DNA of 64,000 nucleotides, from the NCBI GenBank assembly GCA_026134085.1, contig JAOQIN010000006.1, positions 1 through 64,000 on the forward strand, in the 5' to 3' direction. Both the position numbers and the translations under genes were made by a program. Below the pieces are notes generated by a model. That model was not told where the DNA came from, ran no database searches, and was given only the letters and a program-made list of their open reading frames with translations. The DNA comes from Candidatus Methanoxibalbensis ujae. Lineage in GTDB: Archaea > Halobacteriota > Syntropharchaeia > Alkanophagales > Methanospirareceae. The stretch's first letter is position 1. Each line of letters begins with the position of its first letter. Below, piece by piece: positions 51,265-60,379 of this stretch.

Positions 51265-52032
51265 TCACGCCAATGAGATGCCGGGCACTTCTATTTTATC
51301 AGTGCCTATCACAAACACATAGTCCTCTATCGTCTCAAACGCTCCAACAGCCCCCTCGCTGCCGCTCTCAGCGGACAGTCCCCTGCAGAATCCGAGACCT
51401 TCTATCCTCACGATGTTCGGTTCCGAGCTCCTCCTTATCTCCCGCGATATCACCCTGCCGATTCGCGTGGTATGCCTGCCGCCAAACACGATTACATTGC
51501 TTCCCTGTTTGAAAGGGAGATGTCTGACAACACTTCCGTCATCCAGAGAGATCAGCAGTGAATCGAGCGTCTTCACCTCCCTTCCAAATTCGTTATCGCA
51601 TATCATGTTCCTTCCATCATGCATATTCAACTGAATTCTTCCACCTTTCAGCACAACTTTACCGCGAACTTTGCACAGTTTCATATTGGCATCTTTTTCA
51701 TCTATGCCGATCAGTGTGAGAATGCCTCTTCTATCCATCAACATCACATAATGCTCATTCAATCGCGGTATGGAAATCACATCAAAAATGCCAACGGGAA
51801 ATTTGTAGTTCTTCCTGACTCTCCCGTTCACGATTATGTGACCCTCCACCAGTATTTTCCTTGCCTCTCTGCTGTTATCCGCGAGTTTCAGCACATCTCT
51901 GACCAACATAAGCAGAGGCATGCTCCTGTCCTTCGGATGAGGTCCTGGCATGGGCTTCACTGTCCAGTGGGATCTCTTCCTCTCCAGTGGCCAGCTGGAT
52001 GGTGCGGATATACGCTTCTGATGCCTGCTCAT
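51265..52032 (-). CDS. rps4e: Ribosomal protein S4e
   Basis: 255 residues. HQKRISAPSSWPLERKRSHWTVKPMPGPHPKDRSMPL is the signature start of S4e; an S4-type RNA-binding segment (ARKILVEGHIIVNGRVRKNYKFPVG) and a KOW-like part (GSNVIVFGGRHTTRIGRV) follow. A short Ser/Glu/Gly insert (FCRGLSAESGSEGAVGAFETIEDY) sits near the end. rpl5 follows on the same strand; the rest of the ribosomal spc-like operon is not here. Confidence 0.95.
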   Translation of the reverse strand: MSRHQKRISAPSSWPLERKRSHWTVKPMPGPHPKDRSMPLLMLVRDVLKLADNSREARKILVEGHIIVNGRVRKNYKFPVGIFDVISIPRLNEHYVMLMDRRGILTLIGIDEKDANMKLCKVRGKVVLKGGRIQLNMHDGRNMICDNEFGREVKTLDSLLISLDDGSVVRHLPFKQGSNVIVFGGRHTTRIGRVISREIRRSSEPNIVRIEGLGFCRGLSAESGSEGAVGAFETIEDYVFVIGTDKIEVPGISLA

Positions 52033-52299
52033 ACATTCTTCATGTGATCTCCTATCTTAAAAAAATGTGCCACAGCAGACTCCAACAGCACAGGCGGCCT
52101 CCTCAAACTGATGATAAATCTCCTTTATGATCCCACAATTCTCTGATCTTCCGATCCTCCGATCCTGCAATCCCGTACAACAATCCCATACAGAATTGGA
52201 AAATACAAAAAGAAACAAAAAGAAAAGAATAAAGAAGAGGAAAGGGAAAAAAGAAAAAAAGAAAGAGGGAAAGAGGAAGGGAGAGGGAGTGAGAGGGAA

Positions 52300-52872
52300 A
52301 TGGGGACGCTTGAGAATATTGTCAAGGCATTCACAGGGGAGAGTATGGCAAGGAACCGCTACACATTTTATGCTAAAGTGGCGAGAGATGAGGGTTTTGT
52401 TTTCGTATCAAATGTTTTCATTGAGACCGCGGACAATGAAAAGGAGCATGCTGAGACGCTTTTTGATATGATTCAGCGTTTGAAAAAAGAGTATTCGGCG
52501 ATTGCAGTGCCTGTGGAGGTTCCTTTGACACTGGGGAGCACTTCAGAAAATCTGAAGGCTGCGATAGAGGGGGAGAACTACGAGCATACGAAGATGTATC
52601 CTGAATTTGCCGATGAGGCGGAGCGGGAGGGGTTGAGCGACATTGCAGAGAAATTGAGGGCGATCGCAACAGCCGAGAAGCATCACGAGGATCGCTTCAG
52701 AAAAATTCTTGATGCAGTTGAAAGTGGAACAATGTTCAGGCGTGACGGGGAGATCGCCTGGGTCTGCCTTGAGTGCGGTTATATACATTATGGGACGGAA
52801 CCTCCTGAGGAATGTCCATCTTGCGGTCATTCACGGGATTATTATGTTGCGATGGAGTTTCTCTGCCTGTGA
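52300..52872 (+). CDS. rbr: Rubrerythrin
   Basis: 190 residues; reduces peroxide in anaerobes. Four-helix ferritin-like part with E..R motifs (FTGESMARNRYTFYAKVA, EKEHAETLF, EGENYEHTKMY, AEKHHEDRF) that hold the di-iron site, then a C-terminal rubredoxin-like knot WVCLECGYIHYG...CPSCGHSRDYY. A purine-rich leader with AGAGGG precedes the ATG. Confidence 0.95.
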   Translation: MGTLENIVKAFTGESMARNRYTFYAKVARDEGFVFVSNVFIETADNEKEHAETLFDMIQRLKKEYSAIAVPVEVPLTLGSTSENLKAAIEGENYEHTKMYPEFADEAEREGLSDIAEKLRAIATAEKHHEDRFRKILDAVESGTMFRRDGEIAWVCLECGYIHYGTEPPEECPSCGHSRDYYVAMEFLCL

Positions 52873-52909
52873 TGCTGTGCGTAAAAAGTAGAGCAGCGGA
52901 GGTGCGAGC

Positions 52910-53425
52910 TCATAAGAGCTCTGCACCTTTTTCAATGACAATTTTGCAGGGAGTTGGAAGTTTGTAAGATGCACGCTTCAGCGCCTCTCTTGCAGACTCA
53001 TAGTTTTCAGGGTAAACACGCACGCTCATTATGCTCTGCCCGGCTTTGACGCGTGCGGCTGTTCCGACAGGTCTTCCGAACGCCCTTCGCATTCCGCTTG
53101 AAATTCTGTCAGCGCCCGCTCCCACTGCCAATTTGTGTTCACGCAGCACATGATGTGGATACACACGCACTTTGAAGTGGTAATTGTTGCGACCCACGCG
53201 GCGCATGAGATACTTGTTTGCTGAGATCCTCGCGGATTCAAGCGCGTTGTGTCTTATCTGACACGCTTCTTCAGAGACGAGTGATACCGTGACTGGAAAA
53301 TCGGCATTTGGATTGCCCATGTCAAAAATCATGATCTTGCTCCCCGGAACACCTCTCATATACTCTCTGCGCACATATGCCTTCCCATCAAGCCTTCTAT
53401 ACATGCGTGCTGGCTTCCTCGCCAT
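52910..53425 (-). CDS. rpl10e: Ribosomal protein L10e (L16 family)
   Basis: 171 residues. [28 protein letters not shown] start, [36 protein letters not shown] and [16 protein letters not shown] are diagnostic. Sits alone between rubrerythrin and the dead IS element. Confidence 0.96.
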   Translation of the reverse strand: MARKPARMYRRLDGKAYVRREYMRGVPGSKIMIFDMGNPNADFPVTVSLVSEEACQIRHNALESARISANKYLMRRVGRNNYHFKVRVYPHHVLREHKLAVGAGADRISSGMRRAFGRPVGTAARVKAGQSIMSVRVYPENYESAREALKRASYKLPTPCKIVIEKGAELL

Positions 53426-53515
53426 CTATCTCGCCTCCTTTCCACTTCATCTTCCACATTTCCTTCTCCCTTCCCATTTTTCTCTTCTCATTTTAACTTT
53501 CTGTTGCTGCCAAGT

Positions 53516-53535
53516 CCCCTTGCGAAAGCGAGGGG
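53516..53535. repeat. Left-end hairpin of the IS200/IS605 element
   Basis: CCCCTTGC-GAAA-GCGAGGGG folds into an 8-bp stem (one G-T pair) with a GAAA tetraloop. It sits about 75 bases before the tnpA start, where the TnpA-recognised hairpin of such elements is expected. Confidence 0.6.
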
Positions 53536-53608
53536 ATACAGCAGAGGAGGCGGAAGGGGGAAGGATGGATGTAAGTTTTATATTAGTTCAAGCAAGAAAA
53601 ATGTAACT

Positions 53609-53991
53609 ATGAAATACAAACTTAAGGAGCTCATTCAGTCCACTCTCTTCACTATCACCTCATCTTCGTAGTAAAGTATCGCAGAAAAGTATTCACAAAC
53701 GATAAAATCATTGATTTTCTCAAACAGAAAACGAAATTTCAGGGACTTTCGATGTTGAAGTTCTCGCAATAGAATGTGATGTCGATCACATCCATATCTT
53801 ATTCAAAACAAACTCTGGACATCCCTAAATCAACGCTCTGAAAACGATAACTTCAAGGGAGATAAGGCGGAAGTTCCCAGAAGAAGAAGCTGTGGAAAAA
53901 CGTCTTCTCGTCATACTTCTTAGCGACAACTGGACAGGTTACATTAGATGTTCTGAACGTGGAATCGCAAGGTGAAAACGATGCTGATTAG
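53609..53991 (+). pseudogene. tnpA: Frameshifted IS200-type transposase tnpA
   Basis: Reading across frames gives YHLVFVVKYRRKVFTN, then FDVEVLAIECDVDHIHILFK (with the HxH-type HIH of the Y1 HUH transposase) and a tail VESQGENDAD that overlaps the tnpB start. Stops and frameshifts interrupt it, and part of the catalytic Tyr region (RREIRRKFP...GY) is disturbed. Confidence 0.78.
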
Positions 53992-55088
53992 CTACAAATT
54001 CCGCATCTATCCTTCGAAGACAGCTGAAACAAGACTAAATGAACAGCTTGAGTTATGTCGCCGCTTATACAATAAGCTGCTTGAAGAAGTCAACAAGGCA
54101 AGAAAAAAGGGTAGAAAGATAAATTGGAAATATACTCAAGCTCTAATCGTAAAGCTGAAGCAAGAGAGGCCAGAGCTGAAGAATGCTCAAAAGTTTTGCA
54201 GATGGTGGATTATCAGCTAGGGTCAAATCGTTCAAAACCATGAACTTCAACCAGTCTGGCTTCAAAATTGAGAGAAAGAGGCTCATTCTTTCAAAAGTAG
54301 ATGAAATTCCGATAAAGCTTCATCGTCCGATTGATGGCAGGATCGGATAATCGTCAGGAGGACTAAAACTGGAAAGTGGTTCGCCATGGTGCAGGCTGAG
54401 GTTGATGAAGAACCTCTACCAAAAACGGGCAGAGTTGTAGCTTTGGACCAGGGTATTCATCACTTCTGCGTGGATTCAGACGGAATAGCTTTCGAGAATC
54501 CGAAGTTCATCGACAGAACGCTTGAGAAAATCAAGAAAGTTCAAAAAGAGCTGTCGAGAAAGCAGAAGGGATCACGAAAAAGAGAGAAAGTCAGGCTTAA
54601 GCTTGCAAAACTCCACGAGAAACTGAACAACCAGCGGTTGGATTTCCTGCACCTCGTTATTACATCAACAACTACGATGTAATCTGCGTTGAAGATCTGG
54701 ATGTGAAAGATTTAGTTGAAAATGGAAAATCCCCGACCCTGAACAGACACATTTACGATGCTGCTTGGTCCAAGTTCCTCTCACTGCTCGCCTTCAAGGC
54801 TGAAAGAGCTGGAAAGTGGTGAGGGTTGGGGCTGCAAATACTTCAAAGAGGTGTGCTAAATGTGGCTTTTTTGAGGATCTTTCTTTGAAAGATAGATGGT
54901 TTACCTGCCCAAGATGGGGAGGCGGACAGAGACTTCAACGCCTCCCTAAACATCTCAGATGTGGGGCTGGGACAGTCCCAACGCCTGTGGAGAGAGAACC
55001 TCTACCCTTCGTGATTCCCTATCGGAATGTGATCGAGGGGCAAGTTCTCTCTGTGAAGCGGGAAGCCCCTTCCGTCAGGGCGGGGTAG
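53972..55088 (+). pseudogene. tnpB: Broken tnpB (RuvC-type RNA-guided nuclease of IS605)
   Basis: Three in-frame pieces: 53972-54220 (LISYKFRIYPSKTAETRLNEQLELCRRLYNKLLEE start), 54386-54682 (VVALDQGIHHFCVDSDG, RuvC-I region, and QKELSRKQKGSRKREK), then frame changes through YDVICVEDLDVKDL (RuvC-II Glu) and 54816-55088 (NTSKRCAKCGFF zinc finger, damaged second CxxC, and EAPSVRAG end). The RuvC-III Asp area (DRDYNAS) is damaged. Non-functional. Confidence 0.85.
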
Positions 55089-55093
55089 TTCAC

Positions 55094-55190
55094 TAACGCT
55101 TTGCGACGCCAATAACGCTTTGCGACGCCATTTGCGACGCCGACTCACTGAATCCGCTGTCACAATTACTGAATCCGCTGTCACAATTAA
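55094..55190. repeat. Nested direct repeats between the IS remnant and the ROK gene
   Basis: AACGCTTTGCGACGCCA occurs twice and its end TTTGCGACGCC a third time; then CTGAATCCGCTGTCACAATTA occurs twice (21-bp units). They lie directly after the IS right end and before the TATA-like TTAAATAAAA (55187-55196) that serves the ROK gene. Confidence 0.85.
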
Positions 55191-55213
55191 ATAAAACGCG
55201 AGGCAAATATAAC

Positions 55214-56044
55214 ATGATGAAGATAATAGGTGTTGATATAGGCGGCACGAACATAGATGTTGTTTTTTTCTCAGATGGGAAATATAGACATATAATGACT
55301 TTGCACACTGAAAATATTGATGATATCTGTGAAAAAATTCAGGAAACAGTGTCCATAATGGATGTTGATGCCGTCGGTATTGGTGTGGCTGCATGGTTGA
55401 AAAGCGGCAATATAATACATGCTCCCAATTTGCCATCGCCTGAAGCGCCTTTGAATCTCAGAGATGCGCTTGATGTCCCTGTGTTTCTGGACAATGATGC
55501 GAACTGCTTTGCTATGTTCGCACATGAGATTCTCGGTCATGCGAGCTTGCTCGCTGTCACTGTGGGCACGGGCATAGGCAGCGGCATAATAGTGAACGGA
55601 GAGATATACAGAGGTGGGGGGATAGCGGGCGAAATAGGACACTGGACAACGGGGAGAAGCTCGCGCTCTGACACTGGAAAACAGGAGAACCTGAGATGCA
55701 GATGCGGCGGAAAAGACCATCTTGAATGCTATTTCAGCGGATGGGCGCTTGAGCAGAAATATGGGAAGAGTGTGAAGGATCTCATGGCCGAAAATCGCAA
55801 TTTCATATATGAAACTGAGGGATTTGATGATTTTTGCAGAGCAATTGCGAACGCAGTCATGCTTCTTGATCCTTCAGCAGTTGTTTTTGGCGGCAGAATA
55901 GGGATGCAGTTTGATGCAAAAATTCTTGAAAACCGTATATATTGTTATCTAATGCGCGGTTTTCTGCCGAGAATAGAGGTATTAAAGGACGAAATTGCAG
56001 TTGCAAAGGGTGCATGCATACTTGCTGCATCCAGCATGCTGTGA
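55214..56044 (+). CDS. ROK-family sugar kinase
   Basis: 276 residues. IIGVDIGGTNIDVV (phosphate 1), VFLDNDANCFAMF (catalytic Asp region), TVGTGIGSGIIV (phosphate 2), EIGHWT and the zinc motif CRCGGKDHLECYFSG are ROK signatures; glucokinase or N-acyl-hexosamine kinase are possible. Located upstream of ino1, whose substrate glucose 6-phosphate is a ROK glucokinase product, so glucokinase feeding inositol synthesis is plausible. Leaderless start likely, with the TATA-like element about 20 bases upstream. Confidence 0.88.
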   Translation: MMKIIGVDIGGTNIDVVFFSDGKYRHIMTLHTENIDDICEKIQETVSIMDVDAVGIGVAAWLKSGNIIHAPNLPSPEAPLNLRDALDVPVFLDNDANCFAMFAHEILGHASLLAVTVGTGIGSGIIVNGEIYRGGGIAGEIGHWTTGRSSRSDTGKQENLRCRCGGKDHLECYFSGWALEQKYGKSVKDLMAENRNFIYETEGFDDFCRAIANAVMLLDPSAVVFGGRIGMQFDAKILENRIYCYLMRGFLPRIEVLKDEIAVAKGACILAASSML

Positions 56045-56094
56045 TTGGTTGTGAGTGATGAGTGTGCTGCCGCTGTGTGAGTGAAATTGCTAAA

Positions 56095-56145
56095 GTATTT
56101 ATATGTTGAGTATATTGATAAATATTGTCCCATTTAGGAGGTGAT
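56095..56145 (+). promoter_or_regulatory. Promoter and ribosome site of ino1
   Basis: TATA-like GTATTTATATG at 56095-56105, then a 45-base leader ending in the strong ribosome site TAGGAGGTGAT before ATG 56151. Confidence 0.55.
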
Positions 56146-56150
56146 AAATT

Positions 56151-57296
56151 ATGAGGACAGCGATTTTTGGGCAGGGATATGTGGCGTCTATACTTGCTGT
56201 GGGTCTTCAGCGTATAAAGGAGGGAGAGATAGGGTATGATGGCATACCTCTCACGGACATACCGAAGAGCATAGAGGACATTGAGATTGTGCTCTCGTTT
56301 GATGTTGATGAGCAAAAAGTCGGCAGGCGGCTTTCAGAGGTTGTGCGGTCGTATTGGAGTGTTGAGATGAGATTTGAGAACGATTACACGGTGAATATGG
56401 GTTATTCTCGGGGTTCTGCGAATGAGGATCTTGAGGAGACAGTGTGGCGTCTTGTTGATGAATACGAGCGTGCGGATGTGGAGATATTCGTCAACCTGAT
56501 AACAACGGAGAACGTGAGGCCCTTCTACAATGCCGCAGAGCTTGAGAAAGCGATAAAGGAGAATCTTTATGACAGAGTATCTCCATCACAGCTGTATTTT
56601 TACTCTGTCACGCAGTATGAGCGCCCATCGGTTTTCATAAACTGCATTCCAGCTCAGATAGCGAATGATCCCGCATGCGTTGATCTTGCAAGAAGGAACT
56701 TCTGCGTCATATTCGGTGATGACGGCGCAAGCGGTGCAACCCCTCTCACCGCTGACATCCTGGAACACATGCGGCAGAGAGGTCGGAGGGTGCTCTGCAT
56801 ATCTCAGTTCAACATAGGAGGGAACAGTGATTTCCTGAGTCTCATGGAGCCTGATAGGAATCAGGCGAAAGAGACAACGAAGAGCTCAATCGTTCGCGAT
56901 ATTCTGGGATATGATGTGCCTCACTTCATAAAACCAACGGGATATCTTGAGCCTCTCGGAGACAAGAAGTTCGTTGCGATGCACATACCGTACATCTCAT
57001 TCAACGGCGCTGAGGACGAGATAATGATAGTGGCACGCATAAACGACAGCCCGGCTCTCGCGGGCATGATAATAGACCTCATAAGACTCGGAAAAATAGC
57101 CATAGAGCGCGGTGAATACGGCACTATATATCCGATAAACGCGTTCTACATGAAAATGCCAGGTCCGAGGGAGGCCAAATCTATACCAAAAATCTTCGCA
57201 TTTGAGATGGTGAAATCGTGGATAGGCTATGAAAGCGTTGATATTGGCAGCAGGGAGAGGGAGGAGGTTGCAGAACCTGACAGCAGAGAAGCCTAA
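56151..57296 (+). CDS. ino1: myo-Inositol-1-phosphate synthase
   Basis: Makes L-myo-inositol 1-phosphate from glucose 6-phosphate with NAD. Start RTAIFGQGYVASILAVGL is the NAD-binding fold (GxGxxA); VFINCIPAQIAND, FGDDGASGATPLTADILEHM, QFNIGGNSDFLSL and SSIVRDIL...HFIKPTGYLEPLGDKK are the archaeal MIPS core with its conserved lysines. The last 68 bases, coding a non-conserved Glu/Arg tail, overlap the next gene in another frame. Product goes to DIP solute and to inositol lipids. Confidence 0.95.
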   Translation: MRTAIFGQGYVASILAVGLQRIKEGEIGYDGIPLTDIPKSIEDIEIVLSFDVDEQKVGRRLSEVVRSYWSVEMRFENDYTVNMGYSRGSANEDLEETVWRLVDEYERADVEIFVNLITTENVRPFYNAAELEKAIKENLYDRVSPSQLYFYSVTQYERPSVFINCIPAQIANDPACVDLARRNFCVIFGDDGASGATPLTADILEHMRQRGRRVLCISQFNIGGNSDFLSLMEPDRNQAKETTKSSIVRDILGYDVPHFIKPTGYLEPLGDKKFVAMHIPYISFNGAEDEIMIVARINDSPALAGMIIDLIRLGKIAIERGEYGTIYPINAFYMKMPGPREAKSIPKIFAFEMVKSWIGYESVDIGSREREEVAEPDSREA

Positions 57297-58629
57297 ACCA
57301 TCAATAAAAGTGTGCGGCGTTCCCATACTCCTCCGCAATTTTTTAATATTGAAAAAACTTGGTTTTGATGTTGCGGTTGTCGCGGGATACAAATCAGAAA
57401 TCATAAAGGAGCTGCTCAAAGGTGAAGAAGTTGAATTTGTGCATAATGACAATATCGATCGTGGCAATGCTTACTCTGTTCTCTGTGCGGAGAAAATCCT
57501 CAAAAACGAAAATGTTTTCGTTGTGCTTATGGGGGATCACATATTCAGCGAAGAATTTCTGACGGCAGTCAGAGATTTCGCATTATCTGAGGAATCATCA
57601 GCGGCAGCACATTCTCCCCGTATGACAGCTATCGTATGTGACAGCGACGCAGCGCTTGATATTGAGGAAGCAACCAAAATACGCACGGAAGACGGCTCTG
57701 TCGCGGACATAGGCAAGAACATCCCGGATTGGACATACATAGACACGGGCGCATTCATATGCACACCTCATGTTTTCAATATACTTGAGCGCGCGTTCTC
57801 AAAGAAGGAAAAAGTTGAATGGTCGGAGATTGTCAGGGAAGCCAGAATGAAAACGCACAAAATAAATGCATTTTGGGCAGATATTGACACTGTTGAAGAC
57901 CTGAAAAATGCTGAAAATGAGATTCTTAAGAGTCTTGTGAAGCCTGAAGATGGCATAATTTCAAAATATCTGAACAGAAAGATTTCATTGCGCATATCAA
58001 AATGGCTGTGTTCATACGATATAAGTCCCAATGTGATCACCTCCATCTCTTTCATTCTCTCCATAATCTCCGCTTTCTTCTTCATGTCACATGCTTTCAT
58101 TCCATATTCTTATGTCATGGGGGGAATTATAGCTCAGATCTCCTCCGTGATTGATGGAGTGGACGGCGAGATAGCGAGACTGAAGATGAGAACAACAGGT
58201 TTTGGAGGATTTTACGATTCAGTTCTTGACAGATATGCCGATGTTTTCATCCTGTCAGCAATATTATTTGCTGCCAGTTATCACTTCACTCATCATTTAT
58301 CTCATCATGAAATGCTCATCAACATCTCACTTTTCATCGCAGCTCTCACAGGTGCATCGCTTGTCAGCTACACAGCATCAAAATTCGGCGAAATCTACCG
58401 CGATAAAATTGAAAAACATGAGGGAATTTTCAGATTCATACCTGCTAAGAGGGATGAACGCATATTTATAATATTCGTGTGCGCTATATTTGCTGAGTTT
58501 AACACAGTTTTCTTTCGTATTGCTTTTATTGCAATAGCCGTATCCACGAATTTGCGAACTCTGTGCAGATTATTTGTGGCGAGAAGTGAGAAACTGGGGA
58601 GATTGCAGAAACAGCGGCATGAGATATGA
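57229..58629 (+). CDS. Bifunctional CTP:inositol-1-phosphate cytidylyltransferase / di-myo-inositol-phosphate-phosphate synthase
   Basis: N-terminal nucleotidyltransferase (LILAAGRGRRLQNLTAEKPKPSIKVCG; MGDHIFS) makes CDP-inositol; C-terminal CDP-alcohol phosphatidyltransferase domain (DGVDGEIARLKMRTTGFGGFYDSVLDRYAD, the DG..AR...G...D...D motif, with four or five helices) joins it to inositol phosphate. The fused 466-residue form is the IPCT/DIPPS enzyme of thermophile di-myo-inositol phosphate synthesis. It starts inside ino1, 68 bases before its stop; the LAAGRGRRL motif is in the overlap, so the start is certain. Confidence 0.92.
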   Translation: MKALILAAGRGRRLQNLTAEKPKPSIKVCGVPILLRNFLILKKLGFDVAVVAGYKSEIIKELLKGEEVEFVHNDNIDRGNAYSVLCAEKILKNENVFVVLMGDHIFSEEFLTAVRDFALSEESSAAAHSPRMTAIVCDSDAALDIEEATKIRTEDGSVADIGKNIPDWTYIDTGAFICTPHVFNILERAFSKKEKVEWSEIVREARMKTHKINAFWADIDTVEDLKNAENEILKSLVKPEDGIISKYLNRKISLRISKWLCSYDISPNVITSISFILSIISAFFFMSHAFIPYSYVMGGIIAQISSVIDGVDGEIARLKMRTTGFGGFYDSVLDRYADVFILSAILFAASYHFTHHLSHHEMLINISLFIAALTGASLVSYTASKFGEIYRDKIEKHEGIFRFIPAKRDERIFIIFVCAIFAEFNTVFFRIAFIAIAVSTNLRTLCRLFVARSEKLGRLQKQRHEI

Positions 58630-58661
58630 TATCAAAAAAAGCAAGAGGATGGGAGAGGGAT

Positions 58662-59444
58662 ATGAAAAGGAGAGTTATAAGCGTTTCTGGCAAGGGGGGC
58701 TCGGGAAAAACAATGATATCAGCGCTTCTCATCAGGGAGATACTTGCTGAGTGCGACAGGAGCGGGGTCGGATGTTGTGTGCTTGCGATAGATGCTGACC
58801 CTGATGCGAATCTTGCAGATGCGCTCGGCGTCTCATATGAGAAGACCGTTGGGGACATAAGGGAGAAAATTCTGGAGGAGAAGCAGAGAGAAATAGGAAT
58901 GGACATCCGCATACGATTTGAGGCGAAGATTGCAGAGATAATGGTTGAGGAGCATGGATTTGACCTCATTGTGATGGGGCGTCCTGAGGGGCCCGGATGC
59001 TACTGCCCCGTAAATCACATACTGCGTGCAGCGATAGATGCACTCTCCCGGAACTACGATTTCACTGTCATAGACTGCGAGGCAGGTCTTGAGCATCTCA
59101 GCAGAAGGACAACGCAGGATGTTGATGTGATGATTGTCGTCATTGATGAAACAATGAAGAGCATAAGAACAGCGCTGAGATTGATTGAGATAGCGCGCGA
59201 ATTGGATGTTGATGTGAGAAACATGTTCTTCGTTGCAAACAAAATAACAACAGAAGAGACGAAGAAGCGCATAGAGGCTGCTGCTCGCAGGCATGGGATT
59301 GAGATATCCGCATTCATTCCATATGATCAGAGCGTCGCCCGTTTTGACATTGAGGGAATTCCTGTTGTCAATCTTCCCGATGACTCTCCTTCTGTGGTTG
59401 CGGTGCGCGGGATTGTGAAGATGGTGATGTCCGATGATTCATGA
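58662..59444 (+). CDS. cooC: CooC-like nickel-insertion ATPase (CO dehydrogenase maturation)
   Basis: MinD/ParA-type ATPase of about 260 residues. RVISVSGKGGSGKTM is the deviant Walker A, AIDADPDANLADALGV the switch/CooC motif, GPGCYCPVNHILR the Cys-x-Cys pair that binds Ni in the dimer, and VIDCEAGLEHLSRRT Walker B. It matures CODH/acetyl-CoA synthase, the key enzyme of C1 metabolism. GGGAGAGG precedes ATG 58662; ATG 58626 overlaps the previous stop (ATGA) and is possible. Confidence 0.9.
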   Translation: MKRRVISVSGKGGSGKTMISALLIREILAECDRSGVGCCVLAIDADPDANLADALGVSYEKTVGDIREKILEEKQREIGMDIRIRFEAKIAEIMVEEHGFDLIVMGRPEGPGCYCPVNHILRAAIDALSRNYDFTVIDCEAGLEHLSRRTTQDVDVMIVVIDETMKSIRTALRLIEIARELDVDVRNMFFVANKITTEETKKRIEAAARRHGIEISAFIPYDQSVARFDIEGIPVVNLPDDSPSVVAVRGIVKMVMSDDS

Positions 59445-59446
59445 GA

Positions 59447-59491
59447 TGTTGCTGATGTCGCTGATGTTGCCGATATTGCCGATATTGCCAT
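59447..59491. repeat. 9-bp tandem repeat after cooC
   Basis: Five near copies of GATGTTGCT/GATATTGCC follow one another right after the cooC stop. Confidence 0.85.
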
Positions 59492-59573
59492 GCAACGCCA
59501 CTTGCGTGAGGTGATATGTGATGAGTAAAACTATAAAGAGGCGGAAAATGATGGATGATGGGGGGTGTGTGCA

Positions 59574-60224
59574 TTGAAAATACTGTTTATCACTTCAAAT
59601 GTGCATAAATTTCGTGAGGTGCAGGATATAGTGAGGAATATCTCGCGGAGATCAGATATTGAGATATCACATCTCCCGTTGAAATATCCTGAAATTCAGC
59701 ATGAAGAAATTGAGTTTGTGGCGAAAAGCGCTGCATACTTCATCATGAAGGAGTGCTATGTGAGTGAACCATTCTTTCTGGAGGATTCAGGCCTTTTTAT
59801 CCCTGCATTGAAGGGATTTCCCGGTGCATTCTCTTCATTTGTGTTCAGCAAAATAGGAAATGAAGGTATTTTGAAGCTTATGAGTGGGCTTGAAGGTGAT
59901 GAGAGGCGCGCATTCTTCAAATCAGTCATCGCTTTCTCCTCTTCATCGCACGCATCAAATTCATCGCGCTCTTATGATTTTTTTGACATTTGCTCCGACG
60001 CTCGCGCTCACAATTGCATGCCCGCACCAGGTGATGTGAAGATATTTGTCGGCATAACGGAGGGCAGGATAGCCGATAGTGAGAGGGGTTCAGGCGGCTT
60101 TGGTTTTGATCCGATATTTGAATATGAGGGAAAGACATTCGCCGAGATGACGACTGAGGAGAAGAACAGCGTGTCTCATCGCGGAAAAGCCGTCAGGAAG
60201 TTCATCGATTATCTGATCGGTTGA
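59574..60224 (+). CDS. rdgB: XTP/dITP pyrophosphatase (RdgB/HAM1)
   Basis: House-cleaning enzyme that hydrolyses non-canonical purine NTPs. ILFITSNVHKFREVQ (SN..K..E), FLEDSGLFIPALKGFPGAFSSF (EDSGL...PG..S), GGFGFDPIFE and SHRGKA are all present. A Ser/Asp/Ala-rich insert (SSSHASNSSRSYDFFDICSDARAHN) lengthens the central loop. TTG 59574, 8 bases after GGGGGG, is a likely start; GTG 59565 is the alternative. Confidence 0.92.
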   Translation: MKILFITSNVHKFREVQDIVRNISRRSDIEISHLPLKYPEIQHEEIEFVAKSAAYFIMKECYVSEPFFLEDSGLFIPALKGFPGAFSSFVFSKIGNEGILKLMSGLEGDERRAFFKSVIAFSSSSHASNSSRSYDFFDICSDARAHNCMPAPGDVKIFVGITEGRIADSERGSGGFGFDPIFEYEGKTFAEMTTEEKNSVSHRGKAVRKFIDYLIG

Positions 60225-60256
60225 GGTTGATCGGTTGAGGATACGATCGGTTGAGG
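60215..60256. repeat. GATCGGTTGAGG repeated three times at the rdgB stop
   Basis: Copies at 60215, 60229 and 60245. The first contains the rdgB stop codon TGA, so the duplication arose from the gene's own end. Confidence 0.9.
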
Positions 60257-60379
60257 AAGGGGCTGAGTCAACAGACCATGCCATTGAGAACAAGGGCTCG
60301 TTTCGTTTAATGATCCAGTCTGCATTCAGTTCAATCCCTCAAGGCGGACCCCGCTGCATCTCAAACTATTCAATGAACT

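Larger units (their letters stand above)
53516..55092 (+). mobile_element. Decayed IS200/IS605-family element
   Basis: Contains broken tnpA and tnpB in the usual order and orientation. The left side has a perfect hairpin CCCCTTGCGAAAGCGAGGGG (53516-53535, GAAA loop), as IS200/IS605 ends have; the right side ends soon after the tnpB tail PSVRAG with another GC-rich fold near 55050-55088. Exact ends are inferred. Not able to move by itself. Confidence 0.8.
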
